Shown here piece after piece: positions 46,773 to 52,609 of a stretch of 64,000 bases of DNA. The DNA is from Pseudomonas mendocina (lineage in GTDB: Bacteria > Pseudomonadota > Gammaproteobacteria > Pseudomonadales > Pseudomonadaceae). A program made the translations under genes and the position numbers. Within the stretch, counting starts at the first letter, position 1, and each line of letters starts with the position of its first letter. The notes under the pieces were generated by a model. The model saw only the letters and a program-made list of their open reading frames with translations, was not told the DNA's origin and ran no database searches. Location: assembly GCF_900636545.1 (NCBI RefSeq), contig NZ_LR134290.1, positions 1,178,001 to 1,242,000 of the forward strand. The letters run 5' to 3'.

Positions 46773-46889
46773 TCAGAGTTTTCGGAGTGCGGAGAGCACC
46801 GCACCGACTTTCAGCCCCACCATGTAGAACCCCAGGGTCAAGGCGAACCCGGAGCCGTACACGGCGGCGACTGCTTCGGCTGTAACCAT
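46773..46889 (-). CDS. Second tiny membrane protein upstream of the coat gene (38 aa)
   Basis: It has a very strong RBS (GGAGGTGATCAGCA then ATG at 46889). The frame MVTAEAVAAVYGSGFALTLG continues FYMVGLKVGAVLSALRKL and stops at 46773, 15 nt before the coat ATG. It has one long hydrophobic segment with a basic end. It resembles coat-type or pVII/pIX-type minor proteins. Which of the small proteins is major coat cannot be proved from sequence; the 44-aa one is preferred for its charge pattern. Confidence 0.7.
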   Translation of the reverse strand: MVTAEAVAAVYGSGFALTLGFYMVGLKVGAVLSALRKL

Positions 46890-46917
46890 TGCTGATCACC
46901 TCCAAAGAACGGCCCGA

Positions 46918-47097
46918 CTACTCAGCCAGGCTGGGGTCGCGGACGACCTCAGCCATGGCGATGCAATCGGGACAGATGACGAGGGCGGGCGCCTTGTTCA
47001 GATCGGGCAGCAGGTCGGGCTGGGGGGCGGACTGGTTGTAGAGCTGGCCCATGGGCTGCCCACAGCAGTCGCACAGCACGCGATCAACGATCAGCAC
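46918..47097 (-). CDS. Small Cys-rich (zinc ribbon-like) prophage protein, 59 aa
   Basis: The GTG start at 47097 has GGAGG nine bases upstream; the stop is at 46918. The product begins MLIVDRVLCDCCGQPMGQLY (GTG read as Met) and later has ALVICPDCIAMAEVV: C-x-C-C and C-x-x-C pairs about 30 residues apart, consistent with one zinc site. It lies 15 nt after the ssDNA-binding protein gene. Function unknown, possibly nucleic acid binding. Confidence 0.7.
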   Translation of the reverse strand: MLIVDRVLCDCCGQPMGQLYNQSAPQPDLLPDLNKAPALVICPDCIAMAEVVRDPSLAE

Positions 47098-47112
47098 GGC
47101 GGCGCCCTCCCG

Positions 47113-47481
47113 TCAGGCCTTGGCCGCGTCCGGCTGGGCGCCGGTCGGCTTGGGCTGTTGTTGGGTGGCTTGCGTGGCGGCAGGCTTGGCGGCCTGAGCG
47201 GGCTTGGCCGACTCGACGTGCAGGACGATGAACTTGCCGGCGTTCTTGGAGCCGCGTTCGATCTCGACGGTTACGCGGGCGGTTTCGAGCACGTCGAGAC
47301 CTTTGCAGGCGCCCCATACTTCTTCGCGAACGTCTTCGGATACCTGCATCGAGAGCAGGGAGACGCCAAGGTCCTTTTCGCCGTCCGGTTCGTCGCCCAG
47401 GTACAGCTTGACCAGATCCACGTTGTCGAACTTCACGCGCTCAGCGCTGATGAATGCCAGTTCCATAGTGGTGCGTGCCAT
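47113..47481 (-). CDS. Single-stranded DNA-binding protein (pV-like helix-destabilising)
   Basis: The 122-residue protein starts at ATG 47481 with GAGGTAACACAAC upstream. An OB-fold-like N-terminal ~90 residues (DNVDLVKLYLGDEPDGEKDLG, ARVTVEIERGSKNAGKFIVLHV in parts) is followed by a low-complexity Ala/Gln/Pro tail (AKPAATQATQQQPKPTGAQP). In Pf phages the protein at this position coats nascent viral ssDNA before packaging. Family match rests on position, size and tail. Confidence 0.75.
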   Translation of the reverse strand: MARTTMELAFISAERVKFDNVDLVKLYLGDEPDGEKDLGVSLLSMQVSEDVREEVWGACKGLDVLETARVTVEIERGSKNAGKFIVLHVESAKPAQAAKPAATQATQQQPKPTGAQPDAAKA

Positions 47482-47657
47482 GTTGTGTTACCTCGCTTAG
47501 TTGCGCCTTATTGCGCGGATTTACCTTTCAGCAGGCCGAGCGAGTCCACGCGGGCAAACTTTCGTTTTTGCCCGAGAGTGGGGTTCTCAACTTGCCGGGG
47601 TTTCAGTTGCCGCTTGTGCAGCCTGTTAGTTCGTTAACACCAAGGGCCGCGCCCTTG

Positions 47658-47861
47658 TCATCCCGTTTCGCCACCGTCGCCCGCGACTGGCGGTGATTGC
47701 GCGGTTCGGTCAGGGAGGCCGGGGTGGCCAGTCACGGACGCCGGAGGCGATTGCTCAGATGGCTTATTAGCCACACTGAAGAGGCGATTGATATCAAGCA
47801 GGAAGAGAACGCAGAGCGTGAGTAACCAGCCGATAAAGAGGAGCGATTCGAAAGTGATCAT
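47658..47861 (-). CDS. Small prophage membrane protein, 67 aa
   Basis: ATG 47861 begins MITFESLLFIGWLLTLCVLF, one N-terminal helix, then a hydrophilic Pro-rich tail (SEQSPPASVTGHPGLPDRTA). It begins 4 nt after the stop of the 103-aa frame and overlaps the stop of the 235-aa frame in an ATGA junction. It is followed by 176 bp without a gene that hold a GGGCAAA/TTTGCCC hairpin. Function unknown. Confidence 0.65.
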   Translation of the reverse strand: MITFESLLFIGWLLTLCVLFLLDINRLFSVANKPSEQSPPASVTGHPGLPDRTAQSPPVAGDGGETG

Positions 47862-48565
47862 GCGCTCACCCCACCAGTTCGAACGGTTCGCGCAGAGGCA
47901 CGAAGGGCGTTGGTTTGCCGGTGTCGAGCACAACGTGCCAGTACTTCGGCGGTCGGCTCGGTGGCGTGTGTTTCTCGCAGGTATAGGCCGGCGTAACGTG
48001 GGTCCGACCATTTACCTTGGACCATTGCGCGGGGCGGCACTCGGTGCATGGTGTGGATCGGCAGGTAGCCGATGGAGACGATGCTGGGAGAGTCGACCAG
48101 TTTCGATTGACGTAGCACACAGAGCAGTCGCAGTTCGCGGGGTGCGGCTGGTGCAGGTACTGGCTCAGGCTTTTCATTGGTCGCCTCCAGGGTTTGAGAC
48201 TTCCCATGAACAGGATCGACAACGTAGTAGCCGGGCATATGGATCACGCCAGTCATTGATTCAGCAGCCAGTTCAGCTTTGTGGCGTTTGAACCACACTG
48301 ACGTAGGCATGTATGGCCCAGCGTTACGAGCATCGGGAAAGTTCAGATTTGCGGAGTACAGAGCCGCACTCCGAAGCAGGCGATTGAGCCGAAGAAATTC
48401 AGGTGCAGAGATATAGCCCTCAGTCAGCCCACGATTGATCAGCGATGAGGCTTCCGTCAGCGAGTCACCCTCTGTGCCATGTGGATCATTGGAAAGGCGA
48501 ACCTCAGTAAGCGCACAGAGCAGGCGCCAGAGGAAGTTTTGGTAGTCCATGACTGGCTTAGTCAT
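47858..48565 (-). CDS. Unknown prophage protein, 235 aa, 3' half shared with another frame
   Basis: It starts MTKPVMDYQNFLWRLLCALT, 8 nt inside the end of the excisionase-like gene. The first ~145 residues (SLTEASSLINRGLTEGYISAPEFLRLNRLLRS in parts; YMPTSVWFKRHKAELAAESM) are clearly coding. Beyond about residue 130 the frame runs opposite the 103-aa gene in a different phase. The middle (SIVSIGYLPIHTMHRVPPRA) still looks protein-like, but the last ~30 residues (RQTNALRASARTVRTGG) look like a shadow. Either the gene truly overlaps or it has lost its stop. Family not recognised. Confidence 0.6.
   Translation of the reverse strand: MTKPVMDYQNFLWRLLCALTEVRLSNDPHGTEGDSLTEASSLINRGLTEGYISAPEFLRLNRLLRSAALYSANLNFPDARNAGPYMPTSVWFKRHKAELAAESMTGVIHMPGYYVVDPVHGKSQTLEATNEKPEPVPAPAAPRELRLLCVLRQSKLVDSPSIVSIGYLPIHTMHRVPPRAMVQGKWSDPRYAGLYLRETHATEPTAEVLARCARHRQTNALRASARTVRTGGVSA
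47866..48177 (-). CDS. Cys-rich small prophage protein (103 aa), overlapping the 235-aa frame
   Basis: ATG 48177 has an excellent RBS (GGAGGCGACCA). The protein begins MKSLSQYLHQPHPANCDCSV; cysteines C16, C18, C21, then C44-x-x-C47, then C67-x-x-H70 suggest a zinc-binding fold. The tail KYWHVVLDTGKPTPFVPLRE looks like ordinary protein. G/C third positions are frequent throughout, better than the competing frame near both ends. The whole gene lies inside the 3' half of the 235-aa frame in another phase. Confidence 0.65.
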   Translation of the reverse strand: MKSLSQYLHQPHPANCDCSVCYVNRNWSTLPASSPSATCRSTPCTECRPAQWSKVNGRTHVTPAYTCEKHTPPSRPPKYWHVVLDTGKPTPFVPLREPFELVG

Positions 48566-48830
48566 CGCTGTAATCCCCCGCGCAGAAGATGGTTTTGCCT
48601 CGGTCGAGGTCGCGGCGGATGCGGTGCAGGTTGATGACGCGGTGACGGCCGATTTTCACGGTCGGGACGGTGTGGCTTTCGATCCAGCCGCGCACCACGT
48701 CTTCGGTGATTTGCTCAGTGCCCAGAAGCTGAGCCAGCACGTATTTCGTGCAGAACGGTGCGTCGCGGAAATCCGTTACGCGTTGGGCGTCTCCCGAAAT
48801 CGAAAGCCCCACTACACCAGACTGTTCCAT
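48558..48830 (-). CDS. Excisionase-like small DNA-binding protein
   Basis: The 90-residue protein carries a winged-helix/MerR-like motif of the Xis/AlpA type (ITEDVVRGWIESHTVPTVKIGRHRVINLHRIRRDL in parts: VRGWIESHTVPTVKIGRHRV). It is the first gene of the minus-strand phage operon and is divergent from the repressor, the position of the excisionase/lytic regulator in Pf phages. AGGACATTCGC precedes the ATG. It probably directs integrase towards excision and represses or activates the switch region. Confidence 0.8.
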   Translation of the reverse strand: MEQSGVVGLSISGDAQRVTDFRDAPFCTKYVLAQLLGTEQITEDVVRGWIESHTVPTVKIGRHRVINLHRIRRDLDRGKTIFCAGDYSDD

Positions 48831-48859
48831 GCGAATGTCCTATAATTGCCTGACAGACC

Positions 48860-48927
48860 AACTAAGTAATATTTACTAGGTAGCCCCATTGTCGGGCGCT
48901 TTCCTACTAAGTACAAGCTACTAAGTA
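48860..48927. promoter_or_regulatory. Operator repeats of the prophage lysogeny switch
   Basis: CTACTAAGTA occurs twice as a direct repeat 14 bp apart (48904-48913 and 48918-48927). A third near copy AACTAAGTAA with inverse TTTACTAGG lies at 48860-48879. All are inside the 109-bp gap between the divergent repressor and excisionase genes. These are the likely binding sites of the 88-aa repressor and/or the excisionase. Confidence 0.65.
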
Positions 48928-48939
48928 GAATTTTTAGGA

Positions 48940-49206
48940 ATGATAAGAGATCGGCTTATAAGCCTTTTCGACAGTAAGCGGACGAGCGTCTGGTTTGAGA
49001 AGGAGACCGGCATCGACCGATACCGGTGGGGAAACATCCGTAGCGGTAAGGCACGACTGTCTGACGCCGAGATAGATGCCGTCGTGAAGGTATTTCCTCA
49101 GTATTCTCTATGGCTGGTCAGCGGCGAGATCGCGCCGGAGATAGGCCAGACCAGCCCCGAATTCGACGAAGCCAACCGAAACTTGGCCAATCCAAACGCG
49201 GGATAG
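48940..49206 (+). CDS. Prophage repressor, small HTH DNA-binding protein
   Basis: The 88-residue protein reads MIRDRLISLFDSKRTSVWFE and onward, with an XRE-like helix-turn-helix (SVWFEKETGIDRYRWGNIRS; ARLSDAEIDAVVKVFP). The C-terminal text YSLWLVSGEIAPEIGQTSPE is seen in many small phage/prophage repressors of Pseudomonas. It is divergent from the excisionase-like gene, so it is the immunity repressor (C-type) candidate. AGGA lies directly against the ATG, an unusually short spacing, so expression may be weak or leaderless. Confidence 0.78.
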   Translation: MIRDRLISLFDSKRTSVWFEKETGIDRYRWGNIRSGKARLSDAEIDAVVKVFPQYSLWLVSGEIAPEIGQTSPEFDEANRNLANPNAG

Positions 49207-49269
49207 CGATCACACAGGAAGTTACTAGGCGCTGGTACGCCCGAAGGAATAGCGGCAAGGAGTAGAGGT

Positions 49270-49659
49270 ATGGGACGCCAAGTGGCCGCCGCGGTCATTT
49301 ATCGGGACGGAAAGATCCTGATCACTCGCCGAGCCCCAGGCGAGAAACTAGCGGGCATGTGGGAGTTCCCGGGCGGAAAGCTCGAAGCTGACGAAACCCC
49401 GCAAGCTTGCATCATCCGTGAGCTGCACGAAGAGCTTGGCGTCGAATCGGATGCCGGCGAGATCCTCACCACGTCTATCTACACATACCCGGGCGGCACC
49501 ATCGAGTTGATTGCAGTGGTGGTCGAGCTGCGGTCTACCGCTCTCAAGCTCCAGGTGCACGATCTGGCTGAGTGGGTCCCGCCTAATGAACTGCTGGGCT
49601 ATGAATTAGCCCCCGCAGACATTCCGATTGCCGAAGAGATCATCCGCACGTATGGCTAG
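49270..49659 (+). CDS. NUDIX hydrolase, MutT/8-oxo-dGTP diphosphatase-like (prophage cargo)
   Basis: The 129-residue enzyme has a complete NUDIX box: G-x5-E-x7-REL-HEELG in GGKLEADETPQACIIRELHE then ELGV (residues about 36-58). Start text RQVAAAVIYRDGKILITRRA is MutT-like. It should hydrolyse a nucleoside diphosphate linked to another moiety, possibly oxidised or modified dNTPs. ATG 49270 has AAGGAGTAGAGGT. Its stop lies 8 nt inside the downstream nuclease gene, so the two are coupled. Confidence 0.9.
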   Translation: MGRQVAAAVIYRDGKILITRRAPGEKLAGMWEFPGGKLEADETPQACIIRELHEELGVESDAGEILTTSIYTYPGGTIELIAVVVELRSTALKLQVHDLAEWVPPNELLGYELAPADIPIAEEIIRTYG

Positions 49660-50485
49660 CTTCATGCCGCCAGTACCTGGCGCAACGCTCAATAATGACG
49701 AGCTCACAGCGACCTTTCTTTGCAGCGGACAAGGTGGCATGCGCCGGTCCAAGCGCACCAATACGTTGGTTATCGTCTCGAACCATGTCGAGTCGGTGTA
49801 TGACGATCGTTGGATAAACGACGTGCTGCATTACACCGGCATGGGGCAGGTTGGCCCCCAGTCGCTTGAATTCAATCAGAACAGGACGCTGAACGAATCG
49901 CCTACCAACGGCGTAGCGGTCCATCTGTTCGAGGTTTTCACCAAGCGCGTATACACCTACATCGGTGAAGTTGTTCTGGCCGGCAAGCCTTATCAAGAGC
50001 AGCAGCTAGATGCAGAGGGCAACAACCGACCGGTATGGGTGTTCCCGTTGCGGTTGAAGGCAGGCAGCTTGCCTGAGATACCTGATACCACGCTGAAAGC
50101 GCTGGACCAGGTTAAAGAGAAACAAGCTCGCTACCTAAGCGACACCGAAGTCGAGAAACTGGCCAAGCAGCAGGGGCAGGCAAAGGTAGGAACGCGCACC
50201 GTTAGCGCCACTCAGCATCAGCGCTCGGCATGGGTCGCCGAGAATGCAAGACGTCGAGCCAAAGGCCATTGTGAGCTATGTGGAGAGCCGGCACCGTTTA
50301 AGCGGAAGGATGGTAGCCCTTACCTGGAGGCACACCATATCGAGTGGCTGGCTAACGGCGGAGCGGACATAGTGGAGAACACCGTGGCACTTTGTCCTAA
50401 CTGTCACCGAAAAATGCATGTTGTTAACAGCGAGTCTGATCGGACCATTCTCAAAATGAAAACAAGCCTGGAGCATGCCACTTAA
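49652..50485 (+). CDS. SRA-like plus HNH endonuclease (type IV restriction-like), prophage cargo
   Basis: The 277-residue protein has two domains. Residues ~1-130 resemble the SRA/YDG-type modified-base reader of McrA-like enzymes (FLCSGQGGMRRSKRTNTLVI, YDDRWINDVLHYTGMGQVGP, AVHLFEVFTKRVYTYIGEVV). Residues ~195-265 are an HNH nuclease: CELCGEPAPF, LEAHHIEWLANGG, NTVALCPNCHRKMH with two CxxC zinc knuckles and the His pair. This is the layout of enzymes cutting DNA with modified cytosine or other marks. The start at ATG 49652 overlaps the NUDIX gene. Confidence 0.82.
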   Translation: MASFMPPVPGATLNNDELTATFLCSGQGGMRRSKRTNTLVIVSNHVESVYDDRWINDVLHYTGMGQVGPQSLEFNQNRTLNESPTNGVAVHLFEVFTKRVYTYIGEVVLAGKPYQEQQLDAEGNNRPVWVFPLRLKAGSLPEIPDTTLKALDQVKEKQARYLSDTEVEKLAKQQGQAKVGTRTVSATQHQRSAWVAENARRRAKGHCELCGEPAPFKRKDGSPYLEAHHIEWLANGGADIVENTVALCPNCHRKMHVVNSESDRTILKMKTSLEHAT

Positions 50486-50558
50486 TTGAGGGCGATATGA
50501 AAGGCTGTGTTGGTGTTTGTAAATGAGGAGTAAAAATATTTAGTCGGAATAAGAGCGG

Positions 50559-51230
50559 TCAATCTGCCTCTATGCCGTCTTCGAAAGACGCAAAACCACC
50601 GGAGCTATATTTCTGAGCTACATGGTAGGGGAGTATATTTTCGATATAGAAATAAAAGCCTCGCCAAGTATACGCTACAAAGAATAAGAAAAGAAAAATG
50701 AAGAGGGCAAGGTTTGGAAGAGTGAAATTCAGGCCTAGCATCGTAGAAAAAGCAGCTCCCAAAATAATCTGGGAGGTAGTTCTTTTTCGTGAGTATGCCG
50801 CTCTTTTTTGAGAGAGTTTTGCTTCTGCATCCTTTCCAAGGAAAAACATTGCTAATGGTGACTTTTGCTTGAGCTGAAGTAGGATTTTATTTGACTCAAT
50901 CATATGAGAGTCAAAGTCGTCACGCAGAGAGAACAGGAAAAATAGTCCCTCGGACATTTCCTTGGCAAGCCACGATAGGACAAAAACAAAAATAAATGAC
51001 GCAAAAAGCTCTAGAATGCTAAATGTAGAGAAAATTCCAGAGCTGAAGTCTATTGCGTCATTTATTTTTACTTTAGAGAGTCCGTCAATAAGGTTTGTTT
51101 CTTCTAGAGTGTAGAAGATATGCCAGGAAACTACGAAAAAAAACCAGCAAAGTATATTGGCGAGCGTGAGCGCTTCATCAAGCTCGCCTTTGAATTTGTC
51201 TTTGCAGAGTTCCGTCAGTTGCTCAATCAT
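50559..51230 (-). CDS. Four-helix membrane protein of unknown family (prophage cargo, second gene of pair)
   Basis: The 223-residue protein has hydrophobic helices at about 22-42 (ILCWFFFVVSWHIFYTL), 72-90 (ILELFASFIFVFVLSWLA), 150-168 and 172-195 (LALFIFLFLFFVAYTWRGFY). A charged cytosolic loop between helices 2 and 3 (LKQKSPLAMFFLGKDAEAKL) links the two pairs. Its ATG overlaps the stop of the 282-aa gene (ATGA). The A+T content is far above that of the phage core. I do not recognise it; the layout suits a membrane effector. Confidence 0.8.
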   Translation of the reverse strand: MIEQLTELCKDKFKGELDEALTLANILCWFFFVVSWHIFYTLEETNLIDGLSKVKINDAIDFSSGIFSTFSILELFASFIFVFVLSWLAKEMSEGLFFLFSLRDDFDSHMIESNKILLQLKQKSPLAMFFLGKDAEAKLSQKRAAYSRKRTTSQIILGAAFSTMLGLNFTLPNLALFIFLFLFFVAYTWRGFYFYIENILPYHVAQKYSSGGFASFEDGIEAD

Positions 51231-52075
51231 ACGAGTGACAAAAAGAATATGTCTCCGGCTTTAGCGTCATATGCTCCGCCCTCGAAGATTGGACAGCCAA
51301 GGAAATGCATTGGTTCAGGTAAGCCAAGATATTTCTTGATGGATTGAAATTCAAAGTCGTTGGCAAAATGAAGTTTTGATTGCTTGGAGCTTGATATGTT
51401 AAATATTGTACCGGTTCCGTTCTTGTGATCTAGTTCGGTTACTCTTACTGAGAAAATCAGAGGTTCTCCAAGAGATCGCTTGGATATGAATTGGTGGAAG
51501 TTTTCGCTCGAGACCCTGTTGAATGTGAATGTTGAGCTTTGTTCCCCGCCAATACCTAGCTCTACAACGCTGTTGCCTGCGCCGGGAGTCCGAACAATAC
51601 TGGCTATCATATCAATTTCTTTATTTATCGCGCGATCGCCGTATGGGTTTTCAGATGCAGTAGGAAGATAAGATTCATAGTGAATAGGATCAATGATACC
51701 TTTGCTGACTTGCTCGGCGCGTAAAGCAGCTTGGTCAGCAAGTGATCCTAGGTTGGAAAGAGACTGAATTTTGGCCTTTTCTGTTGCTGGAGAAATGGCA
51801 CGCACCATTCGTGTCAAAGTCTTTTTTATCAAAGGACTGTCGTTGATGAAGTCGATAATATAACCGCCTTCTTGAGGGGCGCGCGACCAGAATTCAGTCG
51901 CTTCGTAGTCCTCGTGAGCCATACGTGCGCCTTTCCACACCTCTCCATATTTAGTGTCAAGGTAAGCACGGTTAATTGCGGCCTGTAAATGGAACAGACC
52001 TTTGCCTAAAGTACGAAGTGAAACTCGGTGGTCTCTGGTAATGTCCCCATCAAAGTGAAGTAATATCTGTCCCAT
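51227..52075 (-). CDS. Soluble protein of unknown family (prophage cargo, first gene of pair)
   Basis: The 282-residue product starts MGQILLHFDGDITRDHRVSL and continues RTLGKGLFHLQAAINRAYLD, then APQEGGYIIDFINDSPLIKK. There is no signal peptide or membrane helix. A mixed alpha/beta N-terminal ~95 residues is followed by a helical middle with a polar run (NLGSLADQAALRAEQVSKG) and a beta-rich C-terminus (LIFSVRVTELDHKNGTGTIFN). It is coupled to the membrane gene by 4 nt. It could be the sensor or regulator of that protein. I do not recognise a family, and A+T-rich codons mark recent transfer. Confidence 0.8.
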   Translation of the reverse strand: MGQILLHFDGDITRDHRVSLRTLGKGLFHLQAAINRAYLDTKYGEVWKGARMAHEDYEATEFWSRAPQEGGYIIDFINDSPLIKKTLTRMVRAISPATEKAKIQSLSNLGSLADQAALRAEQVSKGIIDPIHYESYLPTASENPYGDRAINKEIDMIASIVRTPGAGNSVVELGIGGEQSSTFTFNRVSSENFHQFISKRSLGEPLIFSVRVTELDHKNGTGTIFNISSSKQSKLHFANDFEFQSIKKYLGLPEPMHFLGCPIFEGGAYDAKAGDIFFLSLV

Positions 52076-52484
52076 ATTTATTCCATTAGTATTGATAGCT
52101 GCCTGGCTGTTAGGGTTCGATAGCTTTAAGGTTATTTAATTTTTACGATCATGTTGATCGATAGCGCTTTACTGGTGTGAAAATAAAGCTTATAGAAATA
52201 CGGATTGGCAATAGCCCGAACCAAAATGAAAGGCTTGGAGTTATTGAAAAGAGCGCGCAGTGGGTAGGAGGTAAATCGCTCATGGTTTCCTTACCTATCA
52301 TCAGGCCACAAAATAGGCAAATGGCCAGCATGACTAAAGCTATCCGCTCAGCGGGATAACGTAAAGAGGTTAGGGTGACTACATTGGTCGAATTTTCTGG
52401 AAAGGACTGGTCTAGCCAGCTTGGCGGAGGTCTGAAAACCCCGTTTTATGGGGCCTTCTGGCTCGGCGGGGCGGTTCGTAGCGG
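52076..52484. other. Non-coding A+T-rich stretch between cargo operon and attR
   Basis: About 400 bp. Promoter elements for the minus-strand cargo pair should lie at 52080-52160 (A/T-rich, several TA-rich -10-like words). Weak 60-codon frames on either strand around 52150-52360 lack RBS and conservation. Near attR, AAAACCCC/GGGG (52436-52453) forms a small hairpin. Confidence 0.5.
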
Positions 52485-52533
52485 ATTCATAATGCTGATG
52501 TCCCAGGTTCAAGTCCCGGTGTAGCCACCATAT
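52485..52533 (+). repeat. attR core
   Basis: A 49-bp perfect copy of 40342-40390, i.e. the 3' half of tRNA-Met with CCA. The sequence just before (GCGG instead of GCAGC) breaks the anticodon stem, so this copy is not a functional tRNA. Confidence 0.95.
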
Positions 52534-52540
52534 ACTTCAA

Positions 52541-52567
52541 GGGGTTAGCGCAAGCTAGCCCCTTTTT
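52541..52567 (+). terminator. Original tRNA-Met terminator, displaced to the right of attR
   Basis: GGGGTTAGC and GCTAGCCCC form a perfect 9-bp stem around GCAA, followed by TTTTT. It is a better terminator than the phage-supplied look-alike at 40395-40422. Confidence 0.8.
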
Positions 52568-52609
52568 ATTTGGGCCGGTGTCCCCGAACTGTCCCTTTCT
52601 TGTCCCAGC

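Larger units (their letters stand above)
40342..52533. mobile_element. Integrated filamentous (Pf-like, Inoviridae) prophage, about 12.2 kb
   Basis: It is bounded by 49-bp perfect direct repeats that start inside the tRNA-Met anticodon stem and end 3 nt after CCA. It encodes tyrosine integrase, Rep of the Pf1 type, Zot/pI, a pVI-like protein, a pIII-like protein, a major coat candidate, an ssDNA-binding protein, an excisionase-like regulator and a divergent repressor, in the Pf order. No pIV secretin gene is seen, as in Pf phages that use the host's secretin. Cargo genes fill the last ~3.3 kb before attR. All core genes look intact, so it may be active. Confidence 0.95.

Noticed and set aside
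51120-51347. 75-codon plus-strand frame across the cargo operon
   Set aside because: It lies antisense to the junction of the two cargo genes, whose ATGA coupling is convincing.
52149-52359. 60-codon frames on both strands between cargo and attR
   Set aside because: No RBS, A+T-rich random-looking sequence, and the two strands shadow each other.
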